Source of the DNA: Ruegeria sp. ANG-R | GTDB taxonomy: Bacteria; Pseudomonadota; Alphaproteobacteria; Rhodobacterales; Rhodobacteraceae | Reading direction: 5' to 3' | DNA: 64,000 nt | Assembly (NCBI RefSeq): GCF_000813985.1 | Contig: NZ_JWLJ01000001.1 | Coordinates: 856,453 to 920,452 of the forward strand | Shown: positions 1-8,644 of the stretch, one piece after another | Numbering within the stretch: position 1 is the stretch's first letter | Layout of the letters: the number at the start of each line of letters is the position of its first letter | Program-made: the position numbers and the translations under genes | Notes under the pieces: model-generated | The model's database searches: none | The model's input: the letters and a program-made list of their open reading frames with translations, nothing else | What the model was told of the DNA's origin: nothing

Positions 1-30
1 ACGGCGATGCACGGTTGAGAGGTTGGGGTG

Positions 31-85
31 CGAGGGGTCAGCCCCTCGCGCTCCCCGGGATATTTATAGCCAGATGAAGAGCGGG
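31..85 (+). repeat. Hairpin plus conserved core intergenic element, copy 1
   Basis: A 7-bp stem (CGAGGGG/CCCCTCG, loop TCAG, 31-48) is followed by a core reading CTCCCCGGGATATTT, two variable bases, then AGCCAGATGAAGAGCGGG (51-85). The same arrangement occurs at 9693-9760 with a different stem sequence, so the structure of the stem and the primary sequence of the core are what is kept. It ends 28 bases before the CoxM-like start codon. No coding potential is evident. I have a loose memory of GGGATATTT-type elements between genes in other Rhodobacteraceae, which cannot be verified here. Confidence 0.6.
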
Positions 86-113
86 TTTGCGTTCTTCGGA
101 AAGGAAAAGCGAA

Positions 114-905
114 ATGTACAATTTCGAGTTTGAAAAGCCCTCGACCATCGCTGACGCGGTCGCCGCGTTGGGGGGTGAGGATGCGCAGGCGTTGGGGGGT
201 GGGCAGACTCTGATCCCCACGTTGAAGCAACGGTTGGCAGCACCCTCAAAGCTGGTTTCGGTCAGTGGGATTGCCGAGATGCAGGGTGTCTGCGTTGAGG
301 ATGATGGTTCGGTGGCCGTTGGTGGGGCCACGACCCACGCGCGTGTCGCAGCAGACGCGGCGCGCAGCTATCCGGCGTTGGCTGCGTTGGCTGGTCAGAT
401 CGGTGATCCGGCAGTGCGCAATCGTGGCACCATCGGCGGTTCGGTTGCCAATAATGACCCGGCGGCCTGCTATCCGGCAGGCGTCCTGGGCTCGGGGGCG
501 ACGATCGTGACCAATACGCGCCAGATGGCGGCGGATGACTTCTTTCAGGGCATGTTCACCACGGCTCTGGATGAAGGAGAGATTATCACTTCGATCCGCT
601 TCCCGGTGCCGCAGGCCGCGAGTTATCAGAAGTTTTTGCAGCCGGCGTCCCGTTTCGCGCTGGTTGGGGTATACCTTGCCCGGTTCGCCGGCGGCGTGCG
701 GGTTGCTGTGACCGGTGCGAGCGAAGACGGCGTATTCCGGTGGTCTGAAGCCGAGGAAGCTCTGAACAAGGACTTTCGCACTGATGCCCTGATGGGGTTG
801 CGGATTAATCCGATGAACATGATCGGAGATTTGCATGGGAGCAAAGAGTACCGTGCACATCTGGTCAGCGTAATGACGAAACGCGCCGTCGAATCCTGCG
901 CCTAA
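114..905 (+). CDS. FAD-binding subunit of a xanthine dehydrogenase/CO dehydrogenase family enzyme (CoxM-like)
   Basis: This 263-residue protein matches the medium, FAD-binding subunit of molybdenum hydroxylases, which passes electrons between the Fe-S subunit and NAD or another acceptor. The N-terminal GGGQTLIP and the later TIGGSVANNDPAACYP are the two FAD-contact motifs of the family. ATG 114 is chosen because AAGGA lies at 101-105; an in-frame codon at 87 has no such site. The large molybdopterin and small Fe-S subunits are not downstream, so they should lie upstream, outside the window. A substrate cannot be named from this subunit alone; the annotation as a CO dehydrogenase would be by similarity only. 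Confidence 0.85.
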   Translation: MYNFEFEKPSTIADAVAALGGEDAQALGGGQTLIPTLKQRLAAPSKLVSVSGIAEMQGVCVEDDGSVAVGGATTHARVAADAARSYPALAALAGQIGDPAVRNRGTIGGSVANNDPAACYPAGVLGSGATIVTNTRQMAADDFFQGMFTTALDEGEIITSIRFPVPQAASYQKFLQPASRFALVGVYLARFAGGVRVAVTGASEDGVFRWSEAEEALNKDFRTDALMGLRINPMNMIGDLHGSKEYRAHLVSVMTKRAVESCA

Positions 906-927
906 GCTGGTCTCCCGGCGTTTTAGG

Positions 928-950
928 AGCCCCGGCGGATGCCCGGGGCT
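928..950. terminator. Bidirectional terminator between convergent genes
   Basis: AGCCCCGG (928-935) pairs perfectly with CCGGGGCT (943-950) across a 7-base loop. It lies between the ends of the CoxM-like gene and the convergent RpiR gene. The T tract on either side is weak. Confidence 0.6.
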
Positions 951-951
951 T

Positions 952-1851
952 CTAACGTTTTCTTACTCTGGGCGGTTTTGCGGGCCGCCAATATGCCCCG
1001 GTATCTTCTCGGGCAGTCTGATAGCGGTCTACGCGGTCGCGCGCAGCCGAGCCACCTGCGACAAAGAGGTGGCCAAGCAGGCATTCGAGTACAGCCATAG
1101 CCCCGGAGAAGCTGGAGAAGTGATGCTGTGTCCGGATGCTGACGGGCAGCACGACGTCCGGGTCCACGCCGGGGGCAATGATTTCGCTATCCGACAACAG
1201 CACGATGCGCATACCGCGTTTGCGCGCAAAGCGCATGGATTGGATGGTGTCCGAAGAGTAGGGATGAACAGTAATCGCAAACAGGCAGTCTGCTGTGTCG
1301 GCCTCGAGCAAGTCGTCAACGGCTGAACCCATATGTCGAGGGATCAGCTGAAACCCGGGATGCGCCATCCGGCCCGCATAGTGAAAATAGTAGGCCAATG
1401 CATAGCTGGCCCGGGTCGCCGTGATAAAACAGCGTTTTGCTGAAATCATGTGATCCGTGATCTGTTGTATCAGTGCCGGGTCTGCAAGGCGAAGGGAGCG
1501 GGTCACCACGTTCAACTCATTTTGCGCAAGCCCGGCCTGTGTCGCGCTGAAATCGTCACCCGATCTCATGCGACTGAGCCAGTCCTGGCCAAGCCGGTCC
1601 TCACGGTCGGTGACAAGGGTCTGGCGAAACGGCTTTCGGAACGCCTCGAAACTGTCGAAACCCAGACGATACGCGAGGCGCACGAGTACATTGGAACTTA
1701 TGCCGGTTTTTTGGGCCGTAACCCGAACCGGGTCGAGCCCAAAGTCACCGGGATGGTCAATGATGTATTTTGCGGCAACCTGCATCTGTCGGGGCAGGGC
1801 ATCGATATTTTGGCGCAGTTGCTCTGTCAGTTGGGTTGGTGTGTGTTGCAT
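952..1851 (-). CDS. MurR/RpiR family transcriptional regulator
   Basis: The 299-residue protein has the RpiR layout: an N-terminal helix-turn-helix (about residues 5-80, including VTAQKTGISSNVLVRLAYRL) and a C-terminal SIS sugar/phosphosugar-binding fold (about 120-260) with the usual LFAITVHPYSSDT and IVLLSDSE strands. It is divergent from the BKACE/aminotransferase pair, 88 bases away, and probably controls it, responding to a metabolite held by the SIS domain. RpiR members act as repressors or activators, and nothing here says which. No convincing Shine-Dalgarno precedes the start, so the first residues are uncertain. Confidence 0.88.
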   Translation of the reverse strand: MQHTPTQLTEQLRQNIDALPRQMQVAAKYIIDHPGDFGLDPVRVTAQKTGISSNVLVRLAYRLGFDSFEAFRKPFRQTLVTDREDRLGQDWLSRMRSGDDFSATQAGLAQNELNVVTRSLRLADPALIQQITDHMISAKRCFITATRASYALAYYFHYAGRMAHPGFQLIPRHMGSAVDDLLEADTADCLFAITVHPYSSDTIQSMRFARKRGMRIVLLSDSEIIAPGVDPDVVLPVSIRTQHHFSSFSGAMAVLECLLGHLFVAGGSAARDRVDRYQTAREDTGAYWRPAKPPRVRKR

Positions 1852-1939
1852 GAGGTAAGAAAAACAAATGTTATGAAGAATGCAAATTGAAAACGCAATC
1901 GCAGTGTATAATTCGAGATCAGACTAAACAGGTTGCACG
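1852..1939 (+). promoter_or_regulatory. Divergent control region of the RpiR and BKACE genes
   Basis: The 88-base gap is AT-rich compared with its surroundings. TATAAT at 1907-1912 is a perfect -10 hexamer for the rightward BKACE gene, 27 bases before its start, with AATTGA/TTGAAA-type sequence 14-16 bases upstream as a weak -35. No clear palindrome for the RpiR protein could be fixed by eye. Confidence 0.4.
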
Positions 1940-2722
1940 ATGTCAGAAGCTGGTTCCGGGATAGCGGGGGGCGAAACCCTGCCATATATATTGGTGGCGC
2001 CAAATGGAGCGCGAAGGGGGCATAAGGATCATCCCGCCCTTCCGATAACAATGGCTGAGACGGTCGAAACCGCGAAAGCGTGTGGCATGGCGGGTGCGAA
2101 TGGCCTTCATCTGCATGTTCGCGATCAGTCTGGCCAGCATTCCTTGGATGCGGGCTTGTATCGCGAGACAATTACCGAGCTACACCGTGCAGCGCCGCAG
2201 GTGGATATTCAGATTACCACCGAAGCTGCGGGTATCTTTGACGTCCAAGCTCAATTCGATTGTCTGAAACAAGCTCGTCCGGACTGGGCTTCGATATCCG
2301 TGCGAGAGATCGCGCGCTCACCTGAGCTTGCGCCAAGGGTCTACAGCTTATGTGCCGACCAAGGGACCCGTGTTCAGCATATCCTCTATGATGCCGATGA
2401 TGCCGAGTTGCTGACCCGCTGGCGAAAAGATGGGCTGGTGAAATCCGATCAGACCGAACGTCTATTGGTTCTCGGCCGCTATTCCACTGCGCAGGAATCG
2501 AAACCTGAAGATCTGGATGCATTTCCGGAAAGTACCGACCCGTGGATGATCTGCGCTTTTGGGGCGCTGGAACACAAGTGCCTGCAAAAAGCCGCGCAGC
2601 TTGGCGGGGATGTTCGCGTTGGTTTTGAAAACAGCCTTGCAGGTTCGGATGGCCAGACCTGGGCTGACAATGCCGCATCCGTCGCGGCGCTGGTTGATCT
2701 TCTGAAAAGGACTGCGAAATGA
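1940..2722 (+). CDS. Beta-keto acid cleavage enzyme family protein (BKACE, DUF849)
   Basis: This 260-residue protein belongs to the family of 3-keto-5-aminohexanoate cleavage enzymes, zinc-dependent TIM-barrel proteins that condense a beta-keto acid with acetyl-CoA to give acetoacetate and a new CoA ester. The family start PYILVAPNGARR, the metal-binding HLHVRD motif and the C-terminal VGFENSL loop are all visible. It is on the short side for the family (usually about 270-310). Its stop overlaps the aminotransferase start by four bases, so the two are translationally coupled. BKACE substrates vary widely and this one cannot be read from sequence. Confidence 0.87.
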   Translation: MSEAGSGIAGGETLPYILVAPNGARRGHKDHPALPITMAETVETAKACGMAGANGLHLHVRDQSGQHSLDAGLYRETITELHRAAPQVDIQITTEAAGIFDVQAQFDCLKQARPDWASISVREIARSPELAPRVYSLCADQGTRVQHILYDADDAELLTRWRKDGLVKSDQTERLLVLGRYSTAQESKPEDLDAFPESTDPWMICAFGALEHKCLQKAAQLGGDVRVGFENSLAGSDGQTWADNAASVAALVDLLKRTAK

Positions 2723-4035
2723 GTCACGTATTTCCGCGCCACACAAAATCCGAGTTGCCGATCGCAGCCGGAGGAGACGGTTGTTATCTGATCGATTCGA
2801 CGGGTCGTCGCTATCTGGATTGCGGGGACGCCGCAGTCTCGTGCCTTGGTCATTCCAATGCTGCCGTTGTCAAAGCAGTGCAGGAGCAAGTGCAGCAGAT
2901 TGCGTTTGCCCATACTGGTTTCATGACCTCGGAACCGGCTGAAGCACTGGCTGACCTGCTGATCGAACATGCACCCGGTGAGCTGGATCGGGTGTATTTT
3001 GTCTCGGGCGGGTCAGAGGCGACCGAGGCTGCGATCAAACTGGCACGGCAATACTATCTGGAAACGGGTCAGCCTGAACGTCGCCATGTCATTGCCCGCC
3101 GGCAAAGCTATCACGGCAACACATTGGGGGCTCTGTCTGCGGGCGGCAACGAATGGCGGCGGGCGCAGTTTGCCCCGATGCTGATCGAGATGACTCATAT
3201 CGCGCCCTGTTATGAATACGCGGAAAAACCGGAGGGCGAGAGCAGCTTTGACTACGGTCAGCGCGTTGCGAACGAGTTGGAGACGGAAATCCTGCGCCTT
3301 GGTCCCGAGACGGTGATGGCCTTCATGGCAGAGCCTGTAGTCGGCGCGACCCTAGGGGCCGTACCGGCGGTCGACGGGTATTTCAAGCGCATCCGGGAGA
3401 TTTGCGATCAATACGGTGTTCTGCTGATCCTCGATGAGGTGATGTGTGGCATGGGGCGCACGGGGCACTTGTTTGCCTGCGACCATGACGGGGTGGCGCC
3501 GGATATCCTCTGTATCGCCAAAGGGCTTGGGGCAGGGTATCAACCGATCGGAGCAATGCTGTGTTCGGGCCAGATCTACGATGCGATCCGGGATGGGTCT
3601 GGCTTTTTCCAGCATGGGCATACTTACATCGGGCATCCGGTCGCGACAGCGGCTGCTCTGGCCGTTGTACGGGAACTGACCTACCGTGAGTTGCCAGCAC
3701 GGGCTGGTGTGATGGGGGGCAAATTGCAGACCATGCTGGAAAGCAAATTTGGACAGCACCCGAATGTCGGGGATATTCGCGGCCGCGGCCTGTTCCGAGG
3801 GATTGAGCTTGTCGCGGATCGCGACACGAAAACACCATTCGATCCATCGCTTGGCGTGGCGCCCAAGATCAAAAAGGCGGCTCTGGCAGAGGGGTTGGTC
3901 TGCTATCCGATGTCCGGCACCCGCGATGGCCGCAACGGCGATCATATCCTGCTCGCGCCGCCCTTTATCATTGAAGATGAGCAACTGATCGAGCTTGTCG
4001 ACAAACTGGATCGGGCGATTGCCGCTGTCATCTGA
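2719..4035 (+). CDS. Class III pyridoxal-phosphate aminotransferase
   Basis: The 438-residue protein is a fold-type I omega-aminotransferase. It shows the LILDEVMCGMGRTG motif holding the cofactor-ring Asp, and IAKGLGAGYQPIGA with the Schiff-base Lys. The start overlaps the BKACE stop (ATGA), so both are made from one transcript. A transaminase followed by beta-keto acid cleavage is a logical catabolic pair: an amino compound would be converted to a keto acid that BKACE then splits. That order of reactions is inference; the amino donor and the true substrate are unknown. Confidence 0.9.
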   Translation: MSHVFPRHTKSELPIAAGGDGCYLIDSTGRRYLDCGDAAVSCLGHSNAAVVKAVQEQVQQIAFAHTGFMTSEPAEALADLLIEHAPGELDRVYFVSGGSEATEAAIKLARQYYLETGQPERRHVIARRQSYHGNTLGALSAGGNEWRRAQFAPMLIEMTHIAPCYEYAEKPEGESSFDYGQRVANELETEILRLGPETVMAFMAEPVVGATLGAVPAVDGYFKRIREICDQYGVLLILDEVMCGMGRTGHLFACDHDGVAPDILCIAKGLGAGYQPIGAMLCSGQIYDAIRDGSGFFQHGHTYIGHPVATAAALAVVRELTYRELPARAGVMGGKLQTMLESKFGQHPNVGDIRGRGLFRGIELVADRDTKTPFDPSLGVAPKIKKAALAEGLVCYPMSGTRDGRNGDHILLAPPFIIEDEQLIELVDKLDRAIAAVI

Positions 4036-4059
4036 TCCTGCCCGAGAGCCAGGCAACAA

Positions 4060-4089
4060 AAAAGCCCCTTCGATGACGGAGGGGCTTTT
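4060..4089. terminator. Bidirectional rho-independent terminator
   Basis: AAAAGCCCCT pairs with AGGGGCTTTT around a 10-base loop, giving T tracts on both strands. It serves the rightward aminotransferase gene and the leftward infC. Confidence 0.85.
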
Positions 4090-4110
4090 GTCATTCTATC
4101 ACAAGAGCGC

Positions 4111-4659
4111 TTACTTCTGTGGAAGCGGGCCGATCATCATGATCATTTGACGGCCTTCCATCTTGGGCATGTTCTCAATCTTGCCCAGATCCTTGACGTC
4201 TTCGGCCACACGCTCCAGCAGCTCACGCCCCAGATTCTGGTGTGCCATTTCGCGGCCGCGGAAACGCAGGGTGACTTTGACCTTGTCGCCGTTTTCAAGA
4301 AACTTGAACACGTTGCGCATCTTGACGTCATAGTCATGCGTATCGGTGTTGGGCCGGAACTTGACCTCTTTCACCTCGATGATCTTTTGCTTCTTGCGGG
4401 CTTCGCTTTCGCGTTTCTGCTGTTCGTACTTGAACTTGCCGAAATCCATGATTTTGCAGACCGGCGGGTTCGCGTTGGGTGAAATCTCAACCAGGTCGAG
4501 GCCGGCATCGGCAGCCATCTGCATGGCTTTCGCGGGATGAACCACCCCGACATTTTCACCTTCGGCGCCAATCAGGCGAATTTCGGGAGCACGGATCTTA
4601 TCATTGACGCGCGGGCCGGTATCACGTTGTGGCGGCGCGTTGTGAGGTCTGCGAGCTAT
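4111..4659 (-). CDS. infC: Translation initiation factor IF-3, with ATA start codon
   Basis: IF-3 binds the 30S subunit and checks the start codon and initiator tRNA. The first in-frame ATG (4545) would give only 144 residues and lose the N-terminal domain. Reading further upstream restores it, beginning [10 protein letters not shown] and continuing to [19 protein letters not shown], and ends at an ATA codon (4659-4657) with AAAGGA eight bases before it. The product is then 182 residues, normal for the family. IF-3 discriminates against such codons, so it probably represses its own synthesis, as with the AUU start in Escherichia coli. An ATG-AAC-CCA-TAG mini-frame overlaps the ATA. Confidence 0.9.
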   Translation of the reverse strand: MARRPHNAPPQRDTGPRVNDKIRAPEIRLIGAEGENVGVVHPAKAMQMAADAGLDLVEISPNANPPVCKIMDFGKFKYEQQKRESEARKKQKIIEVKEVKFRPNTDTHDYDVKMRNVFKFLENGDKVKVTLRFRGREMAHQNLGRELLERVAEDVKDLGKIENMPKMEGRQMIMMIGPLPQK

Positions 4660-4778
4660 GGGTTCATTCCTTTGATGATTGCAGAATTTCGAGCCCGGAA
4701 TTTAGACCGGTGCGAACGGCGTTTCAAGCGGCATAAGGGGCGAAAATCGCGAAAAACCCGTCTTTTACGGTGTGAACT

Positions 4779-4810
4779 GGCCGGTCAGGCCGACGAAAAC
4801 CTGACCGGCC
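4779..4810. terminator. Perfect hairpin between infC and fpr
   Basis: GGCCGGTCAGG (4779-4789) and CCTGACCGGCC (4800-4810) form an uninterrupted 11-bp stem with a 10-base loop, just after the stop of the leftward fpr gene. There is no T run, so it may end transcription only in part or shield the 3' end of the mRNA. Confidence 0.5.
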
Positions 4811-4817
4811 GGAAAGA

Positions 4818-5651
4818 TCAGCCGACAAAGGCTTTTTCGATCACGAATTCTTTGGGGTCCGAGTTTGCACCCTCGCGCAGGCCGAATTCTTCAAGAATCT
4901 CTTTGATATCCAGGTTAAAGGCCAGCGAACCACAGACCATGGCGCGGTCGGTGTCTGGCTTGATGCCACCTTCGATACCCAGATCGGCGAAAACGGTGCC
5001 GTCTTTCAGCAGATCGGTAATACGACCCATCTTGGGACTCTCTTCCCGAGTGGTGGTCGGGTAATAGCGGATCTTGTCAGCAAACCCTTCGCCCATCAGT
5101 TCGGCCAGCATTTCGTCCTGACGGATGCTTTCGATCAGCTGACGGCCATATTCCAGCTCGGCGACTTCGCGGCAGGTATGAGTGATGATGACCTCGTCAT
5201 AATCCTCGTAGGTCTGCGGTTCACGCAGCAGCGAGGCGAAGGGCGCAAAGCCCGTGCCGGTGGCGAAGAACCACAGACGCTTGCCGGGCAGCAGGGCGTC
5301 GTGAACCAGAGTGCCAACAGGTTTGGGCCGCAGGATAATCTGATCGCCGGGTTTGATGTGCTGCAGTTTCGAGGTCAGCGGGCCGTCCTGCACCTTGATC
5401 GAGTAGAACTCCAGTTCCTCGTCCCACGAAGGCGAGGCAATCGAATAGGCGCGCAGCAGCGGCTTGCCGTTGTCTCCCAGCAGGCCGATCATCACGAACT
5501 CGCCCGAACGAAAACGCAGTGAGGCGGGGCGCGACACTTTGAAAGAAAACAGGCTGTCGGTCCAATGCTTCACATCAGTTACGGTCTGGGCATCCGGCAG
5601 AACGGGGGCCTTTACGGCGGTGGCTTCACTCACGGGTTTCATCTCTGTCAT
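4818..5651 (-). CDS. fpr: Ferredoxin--NADP+ reductase
   Basis: The 277-residue flavoprotein moves electrons between NADPH and ferredoxin or flavodoxin in the cytoplasm. FAD-binding motifs are LRAYSIASPSW (about residues 88-98) and GPLTSKL, and the NADP site is FFATGTGFAPFASLLRE; it ends EFVIEKAFVG, the aromatic-poor C-terminus typical of bacterial subclass enzymes. It runs in the same direction as the sulfate-assimilation genes just upstream, 107 bases away. It may supply reductant to the ferredoxin-type sulfite reductase there, but that link is inferred from position only. Confidence 0.92.
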   Translation of the reverse strand: MTEMKPVSEATAVKAPVLPDAQTVTDVKHWTDSLFSFKVSRPASLRFRSGEFVMIGLLGDNGKPLLRAYSIASPSWDEELEFYSIKVQDGPLTSKLQHIKPGDQIILRPKPVGTLVHDALLPGKRLWFFATGTGFAPFASLLREPQTYEDYDEVIITHTCREVAELEYGRQLIESIRQDEMLAELMGEGFADKIRYYPTTTREESPKMGRITDLLKDGTVFADLGIEGGIKPDTDRAMVCGSLAFNLDIKEILEEFGLREGANSDPKEFVIEKAFVG

Positions 5652-5758
5652 CGTTTTCTCTGTCGGTCTGCTAAACCGACATCTCCGTTTAATCTTTGAT
5701 CCAAGTCAGGAAAAGGGGCTTAGTGCCCCTTTGATGTCACAAGCTGGCGATGTCGGTC

Positions 5759-6166
5759 TTAGCCGCGCAGGCGGGCCTGGTAATTGTTCTCTTGCCAGTT
5801 GGCACGGGCCAGCCACTGATCCTCAGACTGGCGATTGGCCAGCGCATCGTCGATCTCAACCTCGTCAAAGCCGCATCGCCGCGCCATTGCGTACTGATCT
5901 GCCAACACATGACCCTTGGCGCGAAGTCTGCCGGTGTATCCCTTCAGGCGTAGCGTCCGGGCAATGGTAAATCCGCGCCCATCCGCGGAGGAGGGGAAAT
6001 CCACCCGGACCATCTGGGCACTGCCCAATCTGTCGATTAGTTCATCCGGATCGGTGTCCGAAGCCACATCCAAGGCCACCACGTCATTTGCGGCATCTTC
6101 CAATGTGACAAAGCCATCGGTCCAGTCGTCGGGGGCAAAACCCTGATCGGTAACGATTACATTCAT
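5759..6166 (-). CDS. DUF934 protein of the sulfate assimilation cluster
   Basis: A 135-residue protein of the DUF934 family, which in proteobacteria is nearly always found with cysH and cysI. The start MNVIVTDQGF is fixed by an ATGA overlap with the cysH stop, indicating coupled translation. No catalytic motif is apparent; the ending QWLARANWQENNYQARLRG is basic. Family members have been suggested to aid sulfite reductase, but no activity is shown, so the role given here rests on gene neighbourhood. Confidence 0.82.
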   Translation of the reverse strand: MNVIVTDQGFAPDDWTDGFVTLEDAANDVVALDVASDTDPDELIDRLGSAQMVRVDFPSSADGRGFTIARTLRLKGYTGRLRAKGHVLADQYAMARRCGFDEVEIDDALANRQSEDQWLARANWQENNYQARLRG

Positions 6167-6924
6167 GTCTGTTCTCCAACGCGCACCATCTTGCCATCGA
6201 CAAAATGAATGCCGCATTCTTCCTTATCTTTGTTACGCCAGCGTCCGGCGCGGGGGTCTTCGCCCTCTTTGACCGGGGATGTGCAGGGCGCACAGCCGAT
6301 CGAAGGGTATCCTTTGGCCACCAGCGGATGCCGGGGCAGGTTGTTTTCTTCCATATAGGCGCGCACGTCCTCGGGTGCCCAATGGGCCAGCGGGTTGACC
6401 TTGATCCGGCCTGTGCCGTCTTCGACCTCAAAGAACTCCAACGCCGCGCGCGTGCCCGACTGAAACCGTTTGCGCCCGGTGATCCAGCCGCAATAGCCCG
6501 ACAGGGCCTTTTGCAGCGGGAATGTCTTGCGCAAGTTACAGCACGCATCGGTGTCGCGCAGGCGCAAGGACCCGTATGGATCGCCACGCTGAATATCCTC
6601 GTCATCCGCACGGATGATCTGGACGTTCTTCAGGCCGAGCCGCTCGCTGACCTCATGCTGGTATTCCAGCGTCTCAGCAAACAGCATCTGCGTATCCACA
6701 AACAGCACCGGCGTCATCTTGTCGACCACCGCTGCCATGTGCAGCAGCACCACGGATTCGGCCCCGAAACTGGAGACCAGCGCCAGCCTTTCGATCTCTT
6801 CCAGCGCGCCATGCATCACATCATGGGCGCTGTGGTGGCGGAACTGGTCGTTCAGCGCGTTGACCTTTTCGGTCAATTCAGCGCGGTCAACACCCAGTTC
6901 CGTCTGGATCAGGTCAAGCGGCAT
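6163..6924 (-). CDS. cysH: Assimilatory phosphoadenylyl/adenylyl-sulfate reductase
   Basis: The 253-residue enzyme reduces activated sulfate (APS or PAPS) to sulfite with thioredoxin. Cys pairs at 128-129 (DACCNLRK) and 211/214 (IGCAPCT) are the ligands of a [4Fe-4S] cluster, which marks the APS-reducing type, and ECGIH (C237) carries the catalytic cysteine. Enterobacterial PAPS reductases lack the cluster cysteines. It overlaps cysI by 11 bases upstream and DUF934 by four downstream, so the three form one translational unit. Confidence 0.94.
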   Translation of the reverse strand: MPLDLIQTELGVDRAELTEKVNALNDQFRHHSAHDVMHGALEEIERLALVSSFGAESVVLLHMAAVVDKMTPVLFVDTQMLFAETLEYQHEVSERLGLKNVQIIRADDEDIQRGDPYGSLRLRDTDACCNLRKTFPLQKALSGYCGWITGRKRFQSGTRAALEFFEVEDGTGRIKVNPLAHWAPEDVRAYMEENNLPRHPLVAKGYPSIGCAPCTSPVKEGEDPRAGRWRNKDKEECGIHFVDGKMVRVGEQT

Positions 6925-8578
6925 TGGCCCGTGCCTCGGGGTAGAGCGCCGCCTTGAACGGTGCCATGCCTACGCGGCGATAGGTTTCCAGGAACGTTTC
7001 TTCGGCGCTGTCGCGCTGTTCCAGATAGGTTTCAACAATACGCTCGACCGCTGGAACGATCTCGTCATAGGCAAAACCCGGCCCGGTGCGGTCGCCAATA
7101 GCCGCCGTTTCGGTCGCGTCACCACCCAGCGTGATCTGGTAGTTTTCAACACCTGCGCGATCCAACCCCAGAATGCCGATATGGCCCACATGGTGGTGGC
7201 CGCAGGCGTTGATGCAGCCTGAGATCTTGATCTTCAGGTGGCCGATATCATGCTCGAGCTTAAGATCTTCAAACCGGGTCGCGATTTCCTGCGCAACCGG
7301 GATCGAACGCGCCGTGGCCAGCGCGCAGTAATCCATGCCGGGGCAGGCGATGATGTCGCTGATCAGGCCGATATTGGCGGTCGCCAGTTCGTATTCCTTC
7401 AGTTTCGCGTGGATCGCGGGTAGGTCCGACTTGTGGACATGCGGCAGGATCACGTTCTGCTCATGGCTGATGCGCAACTCGTCATAGGCGAACTCTTCGG
7501 CCAGATCGGCCATCACGCGCATCTGCTCGGCGGTCGCATCGCCCGGCGTTGCCCCATGCTTTTTGATCGAGATTGTGACGATCGCGTGGTCTGCGTTCTT
7601 GTGCGGCGCGATGTTGGTGTCGACCCACGACCGGAAGACCGGATCGTTGGTGTATGCGCTTTCGAACGACGCGACCGAACCCTGACGGAAATCGGGCGCC
7701 GCAAAGTGGCCCTTGATCTCTTCCAGCAGGTTCATATCCGCGCCTTTGAACTGCGGGCGGACCTGCAGGAAGCGCTCGTTCACCTTGGCGCGGATGGCGT
7801 CGATGCCATGTTCATGCACGGTGATCTTGATGCGGGCTTTGTACTTGTTGTCGCGGCGACCGATCTGGTTCCACACGGAAACGGTGGCCTCAAGATAGGC
7901 GAGCAGATCGTCAAAGGCGACGAACTCGGACAGCTCTTTGCCGATCATCGGCGTACGGCCCAGACCGCCACCCACGATAACGCGGGCACCCAGAACGCCG
8001 TCGCGCTCGACCAATTGCAGGCCGATGTCATGCGCCTTGATCACGGCGCGGTCATTCTCGCTGCCGGTGATGGCAATCTTGAACTTGCGCGGCATGAACT
8101 GGAATTCCGGGTGGTCGGTCGACCACTGGCGCAGCAGTTCGGCATAGGGGCGGGGATCAGCGACCTCATCCGCGGCGGCACCGGCAAAGTGGTCGGCGGT
8201 CACGTTGCGGATGGTGTTGCCAGAGGTCTGAATGGCGTGCATTCCAACCTCAGCCAGCGCGTCTAGCATATCCGGCACGTCGTTCAGTTTGGGCCAGTTG
8301 TACTGGATGTTCTGACGGGTGGTGAAATGGCCATAGCCCTTGTCCCACTTCTCGGCCAGCAGAGCCAGTTGGCGCATCTGCGCGCTGTTCAGCGTGCCGT
8401 AAGGAATGGCGACGCGCAGCATGTAGGCGTGCAATTGCAGATACAGGCCGTTCATCAGGCGCAGGGGTTTGAATTCATCCTCGGTCAGCGAACCGTCGAT
8501 GCGGCGCTCAACCTGTGCGCGGAACTGTGCGTTGCGCTCTGCCAAAAATGCTGTGTCGAACTCGGAGTAGCGATACAT
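6914..8578 (-). CDS. cysI: Sulfite reductase hemoprotein (nitrite/sulfite reductase family)
   Basis: The 554-residue protein carries the siroheme/[4Fe-4S] signature in its C-terminal third: CPGMDYC (C-x5-C) and, about 35 residues on, SGCINACGHHHVG (C-x3-C). It catalyses the six-electron reduction of sulfite to sulfide. Flanking cysH and DUF genes favour sulfite over nitrite. AAGGA precedes the start. A flavoprotein partner (cysJ) is absent, so electrons most likely come from ferredoxin or a similar carrier; the neighbouring ferredoxin-NADP reductase would fit this. Confidence 0.92.
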   Translation of the reverse strand: MYRYSEFDTAFLAERNAQFRAQVERRIDGSLTEDEFKPLRLMNGLYLQLHAYMLRVAIPYGTLNSAQMRQLALLAEKWDKGYGHFTTRQNIQYNWPKLNDVPDMLDALAEVGMHAIQTSGNTIRNVTADHFAGAAADEVADPRPYAELLRQWSTDHPEFQFMPRKFKIAITGSENDRAVIKAHDIGLQLVERDGVLGARVIVGGGLGRTPMIGKELSEFVAFDDLLAYLEATVSVWNQIGRRDNKYKARIKITVHEHGIDAIRAKVNERFLQVRPQFKGADMNLLEEIKGHFAAPDFRQGSVASFESAYTNDPVFRSWVDTNIAPHKNADHAIVTISIKKHGATPGDATAEQMRVMADLAEEFAYDELRISHEQNVILPHVHKSDLPAIHAKLKEYELATANIGLISDIIACPGMDYCALATARSIPVAQEIATRFEDLKLEHDIGHLKIKISGCINACGHHHVGHIGILGLDRAGVENYQITLGGDATETAAIGDRTGPGFAYDEIVPAVERIVETYLEQRDSAEETFLETYRRVGMAPFKAALYPEARANAA

Positions 8579-8644
8579 ATCTAGCTGTCCTTAGTTGCAG
8601 CCCCGGACCCGGGGCCTTGAAAGGGGAGAGAGATGGGCCAGAGA

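Noticed and set aside
4111..4545. infC starting at the first ATG
   Set aside because: That would remove about 38 conserved N-terminal residues that are present upstream in the same frame.
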